Notes under the pieces: model-generated
Told to the model about the DNA's origin: nothing
Databases searched by the model: none
Seen by the model: only the letters and a program-made list of their open reading frames with translations
Position numbers and translations under genes: made by a program
Source of the DNA: Prorocentrum cordatum
Lineage: Eukaryota; Sar; Dinophyceae; Prorocentrales; Prorocentraceae
Direction of reading: 5' to 3'
DNA length: 64,000 nt
NCBI GenBank assembly: GCA_963575745.1
Contig: CAUYUJ010018632.1
Location: 1 to 64,000 of the forward strand
Shown: positions 44,330 through 56,076 of the stretch, piece after piece
How positions within the stretch are numbered: the stretch's first letter is position 1
Layout of the letters: each line of letters opens with the position of its first letter

Positions 44330-44530
44330 CGACAAACGGGGTGGTGACCGCACCGTGCGGTGAGGCCGTTGGGATTCGGGGTCATCGCACGGTTTTGGGA
44401 CTCGGGTCGTTCTCCGAGGACGTCTGGAGCGACAGGGGCCTCCAGGGACCCAAGACCGTGCGGTGACGGACCGTGCGGTGAGGTCTTGGGGGATTTCGAG
44501 GTCACCGCACGGTGTGTCGCCGCACCGTTT
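44330..44530. repeat. ACCGTGCGGTGA palindromic repeats
   Basis: GGTGACCGCACCGTGCGGTGA and halves of it occur at about 44341, 44453, 44468 and 44501 in both orientations. This is a cluster of overlapping inverted repeats able to form several small hairpins. Confidence 0.75.
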
Positions 44531-44565
44531 CAGGATTCCAAAAGGCGCGGGGGGGGGATCAGCTC

Positions 44566-44755
44566 AGTATCGTTTGACCGATCCCCATCCCCATCCCCAT
44601 CCCCTTCGAGACCCCCACCAAACTACCACCCCAGTTTAGTGCACCCCTCGAAACCCGAAGGGAACGACCTAGATCCCCATCTACGGGTGTAAATCGGCCA
44701 GTGAGGCCCAGGCCACGCCGCTGGGAATGGGGATCGGATGAACATCAGCATCGTC
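44566..44755. mobile_element. CGATCCCCATCCCC TIR element, copy 1
   Basis: The ends AGTATCGTTTGACCGATCCC and, in reverse complement, a CGATGCTGATGTTCATCCGATC-like sequence pair. Inside are CCCCTCGAAACCCGAAGGGA and GTGAGGCCCAGGCCACGCCG. AGCTC occurs just outside both ends and may be a target duplication. Diverged or partial relatives lie at 53531-53697, about 59461-59575 and, in fragments, 44980-45060. Confidence 0.7.
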
Positions 44756-45119
44756 GAGCTCACTCTGCATAATCGCGGGGGGGGAGGGGCCTTTCCTGTC
44801 CCGTGCATGGCAGGCTTTTTTGTTGCACTCCGACGCGGGCTCGGCGCGGAGCCCACGGTGATTGGACACGGATTCGATACGGATTGGACGCGTTCGCCGT
44901 GGATTCGACATGGATGCGGCACGGATGGCTGGCGCGATGGGACAGACGATGTTTCCCGAAGATGCAACGTAAGTCTGACGTATCCCTATCCCCAGTTGGC
45001 TGAGCAGCCCACCTGCCCAGGTGAGGTTATGCCCGCGAGACCCGAAGGAAACAGCACAAGGGTCCAGGATTCACAGCCCCCCCCGCAGATGGGTTGCGCC
45101 CCAGGGTTCCACGGGCCCC

Positions 45120-45860
45120 CTCAAGATGGCATGGGACGACGACGTCGACGACGCCGATGCCGACGCCGACGACGCTGACGTCGACGCCGACGGAAGACGA
45201 CCTCGACGACGACCACGCTGGCGACGACGCTTGTGTCGACGACGATGACCACGACCACGACGATCACCACAACCACGGCGACGACGACGACGACGACGAC
45301 GACGTCCGCTCCACCCTCCACCACGCCACGCCCGCAGGGCCGCGACCGCGGGGTGGGGGGGTGGCGATCCCGTTTGCGAGGCTCGCGGGCGTGCCCGTCC
45401 AGCTGGGAAGGGAGGCGGGGGCGATCCCACTGGCATTGGGGGGTGAGCCCTGGATCATGTACATGGTCGTGGGTCGAGGGCTCACAGCCGTCCAGATGGG
45501 ACGGGTACCCCCCCCCAAGATAAGATTGGGGGAGGCGACGACGACGACGACGACGCTGACGGAAGACGACGCTGGAGACGACGACCACGACGACGACGAC
45601 GTCCACCTTCCACTACGCCACGCCTTCAGGGCCACGACCATTCGCGGGGCCTTGCGACCTTGGTCGCGGAAAGTTCCCGGTTCAAAAGCGGAACGTCCAA
45701 CCTCCGCCACGCCACGCCCACAGGCCAGGGCGTGGGGGAGGCGATCCCATTCGCGAAGCCTCAGTGGGTCTCACAGGCGCACTCATCCAGCTGGGGGGAG
45801 ATCCTATATGCAGTATGCATTGGGGGGGTCGCCTTGGATCATATATGTATATATCTGTAC
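45120..45860. repeat. GAC-rich tandem duplication, ~375-bp period
   Basis: CGACGCTGACG.GGAAGACGAC at about 45170-45205 and 45550-45575 starts two copies. Each continues with CCACGACGACGACGACGTCC, CACGCCACGCC, CGATCCC.TT.GCGA.GC and CCTGGATCAT. The acidic Asp/Thr-rich and His-rich frames are consequences of GAC repeats. Confidence 0.8.
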
Positions 45861-46310
45861 AAATCTATATATTCTATATATTCCCACCCTGGAAGGCGAG
45901 TCGCCAGTGTGGCCAAGGCCACGCAGTGGGCGGGGTGGAGGTGGGTACCCTTAGTGCTACTAATGGGTGGGGTGGAGGAAGGGTACCCTCAGCGCTAAGA
46001 AAGAATGAGAGAGAGAGACTTCGAAAAATCAAGAGAGATGGATATAGAGGTATACAGAGAGAGAGAGAGTGAGACACACACATGAATCCATAATAAATGC
46101 CAACAAGCAACACATAAGGGAGAGATAGAGAGAGAGAGAGAGAGTCTGAGAGAGAGAGAGAGAGAAAGAGAGCAAGATACCGCTAAATATATGTATATGT
46201 GTATACTAGAACCATCTCGCGCGCTTCGCGCGCCCTCGGGTTCTAGCCCAGGCTGGGGGCGCGCTAGAAGATCTTGGACAGCGCTATCAAGCACAGGCGC
46301 GTGACATAGT
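45861..46310. repeat. (GA)n tracts
   Basis: GAGAGAGA runs lie at 46004-46020, 46052-46072 and 46120-46175, separated by unique AT-rich sequence. A short inverted repeat CTCGCGCGCTTCGCGCGCCC is at 46215-46234. No gene. Confidence 0.85.
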
Positions 46311-49300
46311 CGTGCCTCCTGAGGGCTTCTTGGGAACCTCTTGGGTCTTCGTGGGGGCATCTGAAGGGCTTCTGGGGGGTTCTCCGTGCTTCCTCAATTG
46401 GCTGTTGGAGGCATCTCTTGGGTACTTCTCGGGGGGGCATCTTGGAGCTTCTTGGGGTCCCTTGGGGGCATCGTCAGGGTTCTCCAGGCAGTCGGAAAGT
46501 TATGTTCTGCAGTCTGAAGCAGTCAATTGGCCGTCTTGGCTGCGTGGAGGCCCGGCTTGAGACCACACTTGGACAATCCGGAAGCCTCCTGGGGCCTCCT
46601 TGAAGCAATTTTGGTGCATCGAGAGCACTGTTCGGCTAGCTTGGGGTCCCGTGTACCTCTCCTGTGAGCCTTTTGGGGCCTGGTGGGGGCTTTGGGGGGC
46701 CTCGTCGGACCACTTGGGGACTCTTGGGGCCTCCTGTGGGCCTCTTAGGGCGGAAAACTCTGCTGTTGGGTTCGCGTTCCCCTTCTTGTGGCTCTCTTGG
46801 GGCCCTCTTGGGGCCCTCTCGGGCCGTCTTGCGCGCCTCGGGCACCGTCTTGGGGCCCTCGTGGGCCGTCTTGGGGCCCTCTTGGAGGCCTCTTCGGCTA
46901 TCTTGGAGCGGCCGTGGGGGCCACTTAGGCCGTCTTGGAGCGTCGGGATGCCAAAAGGCTGGGAACTCTAAAATCCATCAAAAGCCGATGGGAACACAAT
47001 GCTTCTTGGAACCTCTTCGGCCTTCTGGGGAGCTTCTTGAGGGCCTCTTGGGTCCCATTTGGGGGCCTCTGGGGCTTCCTGAGAGCCTCTCGGGGTGGAA
47101 GGCTCAGATGTTCTATTCGTCTTACCCCTCTTGGGCCCGCCTTGGGGCCGTATTGGTGCCCTCTCGGGCTGTCTTGGGCCCTGTTGGAGGCCTCTTGGGC
47201 TATCTTGGATTGGTCTTGGAGGCCTTTTGGGCCGTCTTGGAGCGTCAGGACGCCAAAAGATTGAAAACTCGAACATCGATCAAAAGCCTATGGCAAGACA
47301 TGGATTTTTGCCTCTTGGGGCCTTCGTGGGAGGCCTGTTGGATACTCTTCAGCCCCCTTGGGGGCTTCTTGGGGCCTCTTGGAGCCTGTAAGGGGCTTCT
47401 CGGGGCCTCCTAAGAGCCTCTCGGGGTGGAAGACTCGGATTTTCGGTTCGTGTCGACCCTCTTGGCTCCATCTTGGGGCCGTCTTGGGGCCCTCTCGGCC
47501 CGCCTTCGGCGCCTCTGGCGCCGTCTTGGGACCCCCGTGGGCTGTCTTATGACCGTATTCGAGGCCTCTGGGGATGCCTCGGAGCGGAAATTAAAGCCTC
47601 TTGGGCCGTTGTGGAGCGTCTGGAAACTGAAAAGGCGAGAACTCGAAACTCGATCAAAAACCAAAGGAAAACAAATTAGTTAAGCCTCCTGGGGCTCCTT
47701 GGGAGCCATCTTGGAGACCTCTTGGGGCGTCTTGGAGGCCTCTTGGACAGTCAGGGACCAATTCTGGGGTGATTTCGGGCGGTCATTGGTCTTCGTTGTC
47801 TGGAAACGCCAGGGCCGTCTTCGGGCGACTCTACAAGGCCCCCATCGCCACGGCAGGGCCCCCCAGGCCCCCCCGGTGCGAAGGCCCCGTCCCGGGCCCC
47901 GCCTCGTGCCCGCGGCAGGGCGTCCCTGGGCCGTCTCGGCGCCCTCGTGGGGGCCTGTTGGGGCGACATTGGGTGTCTGAAATCCATCAAAAACCTAAGG
48001 ACAATCAATCATTTTGGCGTCCCTTTGGGCCGTGTTGGAAGCCTTGTGGGCCGTCCGGAGGCCATCTTGGGCGTGTTCGAACGATATGTCATCGTTTCGG
48101 GGCCTCTTGCGGCCCTTTCCGTCTGTGTTGGGGCTTTCTTGGGCCGTCTGGGGGCGGCCCTGGTCTGTCTCGGCGCCCTATTGGAAGCCTGTTTGGAAGA
48201 TTTCTGGGTGTCTTGGACCGTCCTTCTTCAATGTCGGTGGCACTGGCCGTAAGACTTCCTGGGAATATGATTTGTTGGGGTGCCGTTGGGCGCCTCTGGA
48301 GGCTCCGGGGCCTGACGCGTTTCCGAGCGTGGCGGCATGTAGCGCTGCTTGGGACTCGTTTTTAGATCCTGGCAGGCGTTTATAAACATGGTTTGGGGAG
48401 AGGGCGGCAACCCGAGAATCATGTTCCCGGGAAGCTTTTTGGGAGCATGATTCGTTTGGCTCTCATATAAGAGGGGGCTCTGGGGGCTTACCGAGGGACC
48501 CTTTTTGGCCTTGTCGGCAAGCCTATTGGAAACATGGTTGGGGCGGTGGGCGGACGCCCAAGGAATCATGTTCCCGGAAAGCTCTGGGAAAACGATTCAC
48601 CGAGGTCTCTTGGGGGCCCGCAGGGGGCTTCCCTGGGGAGCCCTTGGGGGCTTATTGGGGCTTCCGGGGGGCCTCTCTGGAGCCTCTCGGGGTTTCTTGG
48701 GAGCCTCTTGATGGCCTCCGGGGGGCGTCCTAGGAGCCTCTCAGGCCGGAGACCTTGAAATGTAGCGCTCTTCCGGCCCTCTTGGGTCGCTCCTGGGGCA
48801 CTCTTGGGGCGCTCTCGAGGCCCTCTTGAATTATCTGGGGAGCCTCTTGGGCCGTCTCTGGTCTTTCCTTGGGAGCCTCTTCGGCCGTCTTGGAGCGATC
48901 TGAAGGGCCTCTGACGCCGTCCGGGACCGTGGGGAGGCGGAACATGCGAGAGCGCAAAAATGCGGGGCCCTGCGGAGGGGCCTCTGGAGGCGCTCTTGGG
49001 GCGTTTTGGCGGCGTCGTCGGCCGTTCTGAGGCCATCTTCGGCGTGTCCTGGGCCTCTTGGGGCTGTCTTGGCAATCTTTAGGGCCCTCTTGGCGTGTCG
49101 TGGCGTGTTTGGGTGCGGGTCCGGGCAGTTCCGGGAGCCCTGGGGGCTGTTGAATGCTATGTCATATGTGTTGTCTTGGAGGCGGAGGCTGTTGAGTGCA
49201 GGGTGGCGCGTGCTACGCGGAAGGCGGGCGAGCGGCCGGGCGGGCGTCGGGAGGGCGGGTGGCGGGCGGGCGGGCGGGCGGGCGGGTCGGGATTTGAATG

Positions 49301-50100
49301 AATTCCTTAAGGGTGCTCTCTTGCAGCGGGAGCTTGTTGTGTACAGGGTGTTGCCTTGAAGACGGGGGCTGTTGACTACAGGGTGTTGTCTTGGAGACTG
49401 AAGCTGTTGAGTACAGAGTGGTGCGTGCTACGCGGACGGCGGGCGGGCGGCGGGTGCCCTAGGTGGTGGGTCAGAGGCCTCATGGGTGATGGTTTGGATC
49501 TCGTGGTTGGCCCGTCGGGGACGTCGTGAAGGCAGTTTCGCAGCATTTCGGTAGCCATTTTGAGACCGTTGTGGAACTTCCTCGGGGCTGCTTTGTGGCC
49601 TCTTGAGGCCTTGTTTGGGTCCCTGGGTGCCTCTCGGGGGCCTCCTGGGGCCTCTGGGGGGCTCCTTGGGGCCTCCAGGGGCGCTCTTCAAGCGGGAGGG
49701 TCGAATTTTGGAGTCGTGGTCCCCCTCTTGGGCGCATCTTGGTGCCTTCTTGGGGCTCTCTGGGGCGCCTCTGGGGCCGTCTGGGGCCATCTTGGGCCGT
49801 CTTGGGGCGCTCTTGGGGGCCTATGGAGCTGGCCTGGAACGTCGGACAGCCGAAAAGGCTGGAATGCCAAACTCTTTCCCAAACCTGCGTAAAATTGGCG
49901 ATGTTGGTCTTGAAGCGTCGTGGAGTGCCCTGGGGTGGTTTCTCGGGCCGTCTTGGGCCTATCTTGGGGCCTCCAGGAGCGGTCTTTCGGCGACTCGGGG
50001 CCCGCTTGGGCCGTCTGGGGAGCGTCTGGAGGCCCTCCTGGACTATTTTGGGCCTCCCCGGCCGCCCCGTCCTCCCATGGGGGGTCGGGGCAGCTGTTTG
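46310..50100. repeat. CTTGGGGCC minisatellite with higher-order units
   Basis: About 3.8 kb of degenerate 10-14-bp units (CTTGGGGCCTC, GGGGGCCTCTTGG). At roughly 300-350-bp steps a spacer of the type GCCAAAAGGCTGGGAACTC then ATCAAAAGCCGATGG interrupts it (about 46950, 47250, 47620, 47975, 49850), so the array has a higher-order period. Near 48230-48600 three spacers carry AATCATGTTCCCGGGAAGC-like phrases. A CTACGCGGAAGGCGGGCG block is duplicated at 49180-49450. All long Gly/Leu/Arg-rich frames here come from the repeat. Confidence 0.88.
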
Positions 50101-50289
50101 TGGGCCCTGGGCCTGCCCCCCAGGTATATTTTTACATACATATGTAGACAGAGAGAGAGAGAGAGAGGGAGGGATGGAGAGCGATCATCCAAATTATCCG
50201 CGAGAAAAAGGAAGAGGTATAGACAGAGAACGAGCGAGAGAGGGAGAGCGCGAGGGAGGATGATGCGGGAGCGGGGAGGGTGACGACGA

Positions 50290-51410
50290 GGAGCGGTGAA
50301 AGAAGAGGGGGAGAGGGAGGGGGAGGAGGAGGAGGAGGAGGAGGAGGAGGAGGAGGAGGAGGAGGAGGAGGAGGAGGAGCAGGAGGAGCAGGAGGAGCAG
50401 GAGGAGACGAGGGAGGGAGGAGGAGGAGGAGAGGAGGAGGCGGAGGAGGAGGAGGAGGAGGAGGAGGAGAGGAAGGAGGCGGAGAGGAGGAGGAGGAGGA
50501 GGAGGAGGAGGGAGGAGGAGAGGAGGAGAGGAGGAGGAGGAGGGAAGGAGGCGAGGAGAAGAAGGAGGAGAAGGACGAGAAGGCGAGAAGGACGAGAAGG
50601 AGAGGAGGAGGAGGAGGAGTAGGAAGAGCAGGAGGAGGAGGAGGAGGAGGAGGAGGAGGAGGAGGAGTGAGGCGGAGAGAAGGGGGTACTGTGGAAGAGG
50701 TAGGAAGTGAGGGATGAGGATGAGATGGAGAGGGAGCGCGTCGACGTCGAAGATCGGTGGACGAGAACGAGGAGGACGAGGAGTGAAGGAGGAGGACGAG
50801 GAGGAGGAGCCGGAAGAGGAGTAGAAGGAGGTGGAGGAGGAGGAGGAGGAGGAGGAGGAGGAGGAGTTGAGGAGGCGGACGAGGAGGAGGAGGAGGAGGA
50901 GGAGGGCAATGAGGGCGAGGAGGATTCCCTTGCGGATAACGAGGACGAGGTCGAGAAGAGGGAGGGGGGATTTCTGTAGGCACATGGGGTTCTGGGCGGT
51001 TCTGGAAGGTGTGAAGGGTCGTGTTGGGCAGGCCCAGGAGGAGGAAGGAACAGTGAGCGTGGGGGCCTTGGAAGGAATAGGGGGTTCTCCAGGTGTCTGT
51101 GAAGGCTGCACGAGGCCCTGGAGGGCTTGGCGAGGACCGGCGGGAAGGGGGGACAGCAGGATGACGAGCTGGGCTTTGCGAGAGTTTAGGTGCCTCGGGA
51201 TACCATTGAGGGAGGGGGAGGAGGAGGAGGAGGAGGAGGAGGAGGAGGAGGAGGAGGAGGAGGAGGAGGGAGGAGGAGGAGGAGGAGGAGGAGGGGGAGG
51301 GGAGGGGAGGAGGAGGAGGAGGAGGAGGAGGAGGGAGGAGGAGGAGGAGGAGGAGGGAGGAGGAGGAGCAGGAGGAGGGAGGAGGAGGAGAGGAGGAGGA
51401 GGAGTGCCAG
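50290..51410. repeat. GGA microsatellites, three tracts
   Basis: GGA-rich tracts lie at about 50300-50670, 50770-50905 and 51205-51410, with near-unique sequence at 50910-51200. The opposite strand gives the long poly-Ser, Pro and Leu frames. Confidence 0.95.
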
Positions 51411-52950
51411 GAGATGAGGAGATGAGGAGACGACGAGATGAGAATGGCGATTCGGATATGCGGACTCTGCTGTCAAAGTTTTCAGCCTCTGCCTCTTGGT
51501 ACATATGTTATCCATGACAGCTCTCTTGCGACGGAGAAGGGCCTTCGCCGCCAGGTCTCAGCATCCGGTGTTCTGCTCGGCAGCGTGTTTGCACCAAGAG
51601 CCAGGCTGTTTCACGCGGCCAGGCTGCGCTGTCAACGCTCGGGATCATCTCGTCCAGCTCCTCTCTGCCTCCTCGTGTTTTCCGCCAGGAGCCTTTTGCA
51701 GGACTTGCAACAAAAAAGCTCACAGGTGGGGCCGTTGTTCGATGGTGGGCGCTGGATCCCGGACACCGCGGGAGGAGAGGGGGAGAGAGTTTATCAGGGG
51801 GAGGAAGATGGAAGGCGGCAGGCTCCCTGCACTCTCATTGACTCCTTCGGGGGCATTCTGACCAGATTCGCTGCATGCACGGCTCGACACGTTTGCGACT
51901 TGCAGTGCAGTCAGTCGTTGCCAGGATCCTTCTTCTTGAAGTCAGTGCATTGACAGTGCCCATATGTGCCAGAGTTACCTTGCAGCTTCGTTCATCATCC
52001 TACTACTGCACGTGTGCGCATCGATCTTGGGCAAGGCAGTTCTTCTCCACTGTAGAAGTCTAGGCTCGCCTAGACAGCCAGACTGCCCGGGTTTCACTGG
52101 AACTCTCGAAGTGGATCGGAACATATGTTGCCAAGTTCGAATACGACTGGCACAGCACAGAAATTTCGAAATCGTGCGTGCAAGGTCACAACGACCTACA
52201 AGTTCGAGCAATTGCCATCGAGCCATCGAACATGCATATAGGACCGCCCTTCGGGTGAGAAGGAGGTTGTAGGGGGCTCTCTTCGACCCGCAAATGAAGC
52301 CTCCCAGATATCTCTCGGGATCATCCGGGCGTCTCCCTGGAGCCTCGCTGTGGATCCCGGGGTCCAATCGGGCATGCTCTTCTTCCTCCTCGACGGCAGC
52401 TCGCCCCCACGCAGCGAGCCGACACTGCCCGACACGCTCTCCGAGAGTCGATGATCCGCAGGACGTGCGTTAGCCTAATGTGTGGTTGCCCTCCTCCTCC
52501 TCCTCCTCCTCCTGGTCCTCCTCGTCCTGCTCCTGCTCCTCCACGTACTCCTCGTCCTCGTCCTCGTCCTCCTCCCGTTGAGCTCCCGTCGATAGCACGC
52601 AGCCTGCGTCGTCCTTCATTGTGACGCCTGCGTTGCAGAGATGAGCTTCGGTGAACAGGCAACGCTGGCGCTCATGTACGTGAGGCATTGCACTAAGGGC
52701 CTCACCTCGGAGGATCGAAGAAGTTGTCACCTCTTCTTCGGCGAAAGGTCGGCGGAAGCCGGCGGAAGGAAAACGAGGCCGCTTCCGCCGGCAGAAGCCG
52801 GCGGAAGTTCCATTATGCTTCCCAATAGATGGCATGGGGTTTTGTTCCAGGGTTTCTGGAACTCGCCACCTGGCCCATGTCCAAAGGCAGATTAGCGCTC
52901 ACCCGGAAAGTCCCTCAGTTCTGAGTTGTTGTCACAGACACGTTCTTCTA
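51411..52950. other. Intergenic, TCC tract and a GCCGGCGGAAG palindrome
   Basis: A TCC-rich tract lies at 52492-52575. At 52745-52810 GCCGGCGGAAG occurs in both orientations. Frames of up to 170 codons are present, but none is recognised. Confidence 0.5.
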
Positions 52951-53180
52951 TAGGCCTCCCAGATGGGTCCGAGTAGGTGAGGTCGGAGAATCGCGCCGCA
53001 TCGCCGATTCATCGGCGATGCTGCTCGACACGGAGCCCGATTTTCTCCACGCCGATGGCGCTGGTGCCTCGCCGACGTCGGCGAGGCATCGCCGACGCAT
53101 CGGCGATGTATCGCCGGAGCATCGCCGATGCGGCGCGCTCCCCCGGCCCCATGTGCTCCGACCCCATCTGGGGGGCCTCC
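52951..53180. mobile_element. TAGGCCTCC TIR element, copy 2
   Basis: It begins TAGGCCTCCCAGATGGGTCC and ends with a CCCATCTGGGGGGCCTCC arm. The inner arms share GAATCGCGCCGCATCGCCGA with copy 1 (42839-43062), and the core again is GATGCATCGGCGATG-like. The right arm is more diverged than the left. Confidence 0.85.
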
Positions 53181-53530
53181 AGCTCTCCGATCAGCGAGGG
53201 GAGCCGACCCGCCCACGGCACGCTGTGCGGGCACGCTCCTCTTGTCCTCCTCGTCGGCCCCTCGTCTGCGCCCCCATCAAGACCGCCGCGCGGCGCGCCC
53301 GCCCCGCCCCACACGCTGTGCAGCCGGACTGACCCAGACATCCCAGACATCCGAGGTCATGTTTCGTTCCATGCGGGCCCCCCGAAGTCCGGACCAGCGG
53401 TGTTGCACGCAGGGCTGTTTTTGACGCCCCCGAGGGCTTGGCGAGAAGCGCCCCGAGAGGCCGAAAGCGTTCAAGCACTTTCGCACTGAATTCTGCCTGG
53501 GGACACATTCGGAGGATCGTCGAGGGAATC

Positions 53531-53697
53531 AGCATCGTGTAACCGACCCGTATCCCCATCCTCATCCATATCCCGTGCCACCCCAGTGGGGGATACGCCC
53601 CTCGAAGCCCGAAGGGGACAGCCTGTATCCCCGTCGATAGAGGGGCAGATCGGCCGGTGAGGCCCAGGCCACGCCGCTGGGGATACCCAGGCATGCG
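53531..53697. mobile_element. CGATCCCCATCCCC TIR element, copy 2
   Basis: It starts GCATCGTGTAACCGACCC, contains CCCCTCGAAGCCCGAAGGGG and GTGAGGCCCAGGCCACGCCG, and ends at GGGGATACCCAGG, where the terminal part seen in copy 1 is missing. Confidence 0.7.
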
Positions 53698-54041
53698 ACG
53701 TCCTGATTTGTTCTCCAAGCGCGGTCCCCAGAGGTCCCGGCCCTTCCCCTGGCACTGGTGTTCCATCATGACTCGTTGTGTTGGCCGTCCTGCTTTGCCG
53801 GGCGAGGGCCCCCCCGGAGGCCGCACACGGACAGACGTTTCCCGTCGTGTGTTGTGGCTGCGGCGCGAGCATGCCCGGCTGGGAGATACCGTCGGCCCAT
53901 AATCAGCAGGTCGACCCCGCCAGCCCCAGGGTACCCTCGTGTCCTGTGCATCGCGACGCGTGCCCTCTTCCGCCCCTGTGGCGAGGTGGCCCTCGGAAGG
54001 GCCCTGTGTCCTCTCGCGTGTCCTGCCCCATCAGTCAGGAG

Positions 54042-54205
54042 GGAAAGAAACACACAGACACAATTAATCGTCGACTCCCAGCAAAATATGCAAAAATATG
54101 GGAAGTGGTGGGGAAGACAAAAACCCAGAAAATATGGGAAAATATGGGGGATATTTTTATTTGTGTGTATTTATTTGTGTGTTCCAGTTCCCCTTCAATC
54201 AGGGC
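54042..54205. mobile_element. ACACACAGACACAATT repeat, copy 1
   Basis: AT-rich element running from AAACACACAGACACAATTAA through GACAAAAACCCAGAAAATAT to TTATTTGTGTGTATTTATTT and GTTCCAGTTCCCCTTC. The ends are weakly inverted (ACACACA / TGTGTGT). A copy about 85-90% alike is at 56077-56226. Non-coding. Confidence 0.8.
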
Positions 54206-54829
54206 CGACGGTAGGGGTCGGCTGCACGATGCTCGCAGAAGCCGGCCCGGCCGCCACACCCCGCCATGGCCCCTGCAGCCCAGCTCCCCGCCGCCTGGCC
54301 CGCCGCGGCGCCGCCGCACCTCGCCCCGCCCGGCCTCCCGCCGCCCGCCGCGCCTGCCACGGCCCAGCAGGCGGAGGGCAGAGTGCCAAGGCCCCCCAGG
54401 TGCTTGGCATCGCTCGGACGCGTGCGTGTTTTCTCGGCGAGATTTCTCGAGGGCCATCCTGGACCATCGAGCAACAAGAGCACGCGCGACGCCGAGAAGT
54501 GCACGGGAAATGGGCGTCCGAGCGACGGCAAGGGTGGGGCCAGAGGACGCTCGGACCAGCGAGCGACCACCCCCGAGGTGGATGCCCTGAGAATCCTTGG
54601 CGACTCTAATTTTATGCGAGCCGGGCGTTTTCGCCTCGGGCTGCGGGCCGGGGGACCCTCACGGGTCGATCCGGCTCGAGAGGTGACGCAGGAAGATGGG
54701 GTCCAGGGCTCCAGTCGTGATCTCTCACGATGCTTCAATTTCTTTGAGACGTCGGATTTCAGGACAGGCCTTAGGTCGACCAGACTTATGACGCCCTGTG
54801 CAGTCAAACCTTTAACTGGGCGGGGAAAA
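54206..54829. other. GC-rich stretch, no gene assigned
   Basis: A 189-codon Pro/Ala-rich frame (54266-54835) lacks any recognisable domain. The direct neighbour of the second AT-rich repeat copy (56230 onward) has a similar GC-rich character but is not clearly homologous. Confidence 0.45.
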
Positions 54830-55680
54830 TTCTGAATATGGAACAAGTTTGACTTCAAGGAAAAATCAAAGTACGAGTGTGAAGTGCCCAGAATTTGGAA
54901 GCACGATGGGACAGATTAGCACAAGGTTGGAACAAGTCTAGTGGGAAATGGACGTATGAAAAGAGCTTGAAAACGAACAAACGTATGGGGGGAGTGCCCT
55001 CAGGCAAGGGCAGTTCTCCGGCTGGCTAGCGGAAAAGGGGGGGAGGGGGCGAGGTTTGGGGCAAGGGCTGGGGCGACGGCGCGGGTCTTGGGCTAGGGGC
55101 GCCCGCCAGGGCCAGGGCACGGGCACGGGCCAAGGCCACGGGCAAGGGCGAGGGCTGAGGCATGGGCCGAGGCGAGGTCGATGCAAGGGCAAAGGCCAGG
55201 GCCCCGGCGGCCGCGGGCGACGCCGGGCGCAATTTGCTTCAAACATTTCCAAATCGGCCCGCACGTTTCCCCGGTATTGCTCTCCAGTTTTATGCCCATA
55301 TCAGGACACCCTTTTCAACACGGCCAAGTCGGGGCAAACTGTTTTGCACTTTTCCAACTTCCAAATCTGAGCCCCCGTTTTGCATGCTTGCTCAAACTCT
55401 CAAGCTAGGGCACACTTTGATCATTTTTGGGATCATTTACCGAACCTCCAAACTGGGACACGCTTTTCAAACTTCTTACGTCCCAAACCGGGGGACATGT
55501 TGTCGAAGTTGCCCACACTGTTTTCAACATGATTGTTTGCCCCCCTGCAATGTCAGACTTGTTTCATGGTTTGAGCTTGCTCAAACTTGTTCCAACACTC
55601 TAACTCTGGGCATTTCCCCCCCGAACTTTTTCCAGCTTTTGTCAGACGTCCAGAGTGGGACGCGCTTTTTCTCAATGTTC
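54830..55680. repeat. Inverted flanks around a GGGCAAGGGC minisatellite
   Basis: 55020-55215 is a degenerate 6-12-bp minisatellite (GGGCACGGGC, GGGCAAGGGC). On its left (54835-54990) phrases such as GTTGGAACAAGT occur, whose complements (ACTTGTTCCAAC) occur on the right (55230-55640) within degenerate repeats of the form CCAAACTGGGACACGCTTTT. The whole could fold as a large imperfect hairpin. Confidence 0.6.
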
Positions 55681-55681
55681 T

Positions 55682-55848
55682 ACACCGTATGCGATGCTTA
55701 AGAAAACTTAAGTTTTCGGCCATAGTCTCGATTATTCTTAACGTCTCAATGCAAATCTTCAGATTTGAATGGAAATGTTGGGTTTTTATTCAAGTTCTGA
55801 GACTATGAATTTCTTAACCCATGATTTCTTAAGCATTTCGCAGGGTGT
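55682..55848. mobile_element. ACACC-ended TIR element, copy 2
   Basis: 167 bp, the same length as copy 1 at 14391-14557, with identical ends and the GCGATGCTTAAGAAA / TTTCTTAAGCATTTCGC inverted repeat. TA lies at both borders. Same orientation as copy 1. Confidence 0.88.
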
Positions 55849-56076
55849 ATGCTCTTTTTTTCCAAGTCGGGCAGCGATGGCCGTGACCGCCCCCGCGCGC
55901 TTCTGCACGCCACTGCGTCCGCCCGCGGGCGCCGCGGTGCCTTTGCGGTCGTTCCGCCCAGGCGCGTGCGATCGCTTGCGGCTGCCTGGGGGATGCCAGT
56001 CGGTGCCTCCGCGCCCGCGAACGCCGCTGCGCCCGTGCGAGCGTCTGCCCGGCAGTCCCTCTGTCCGGAGGGAAAA

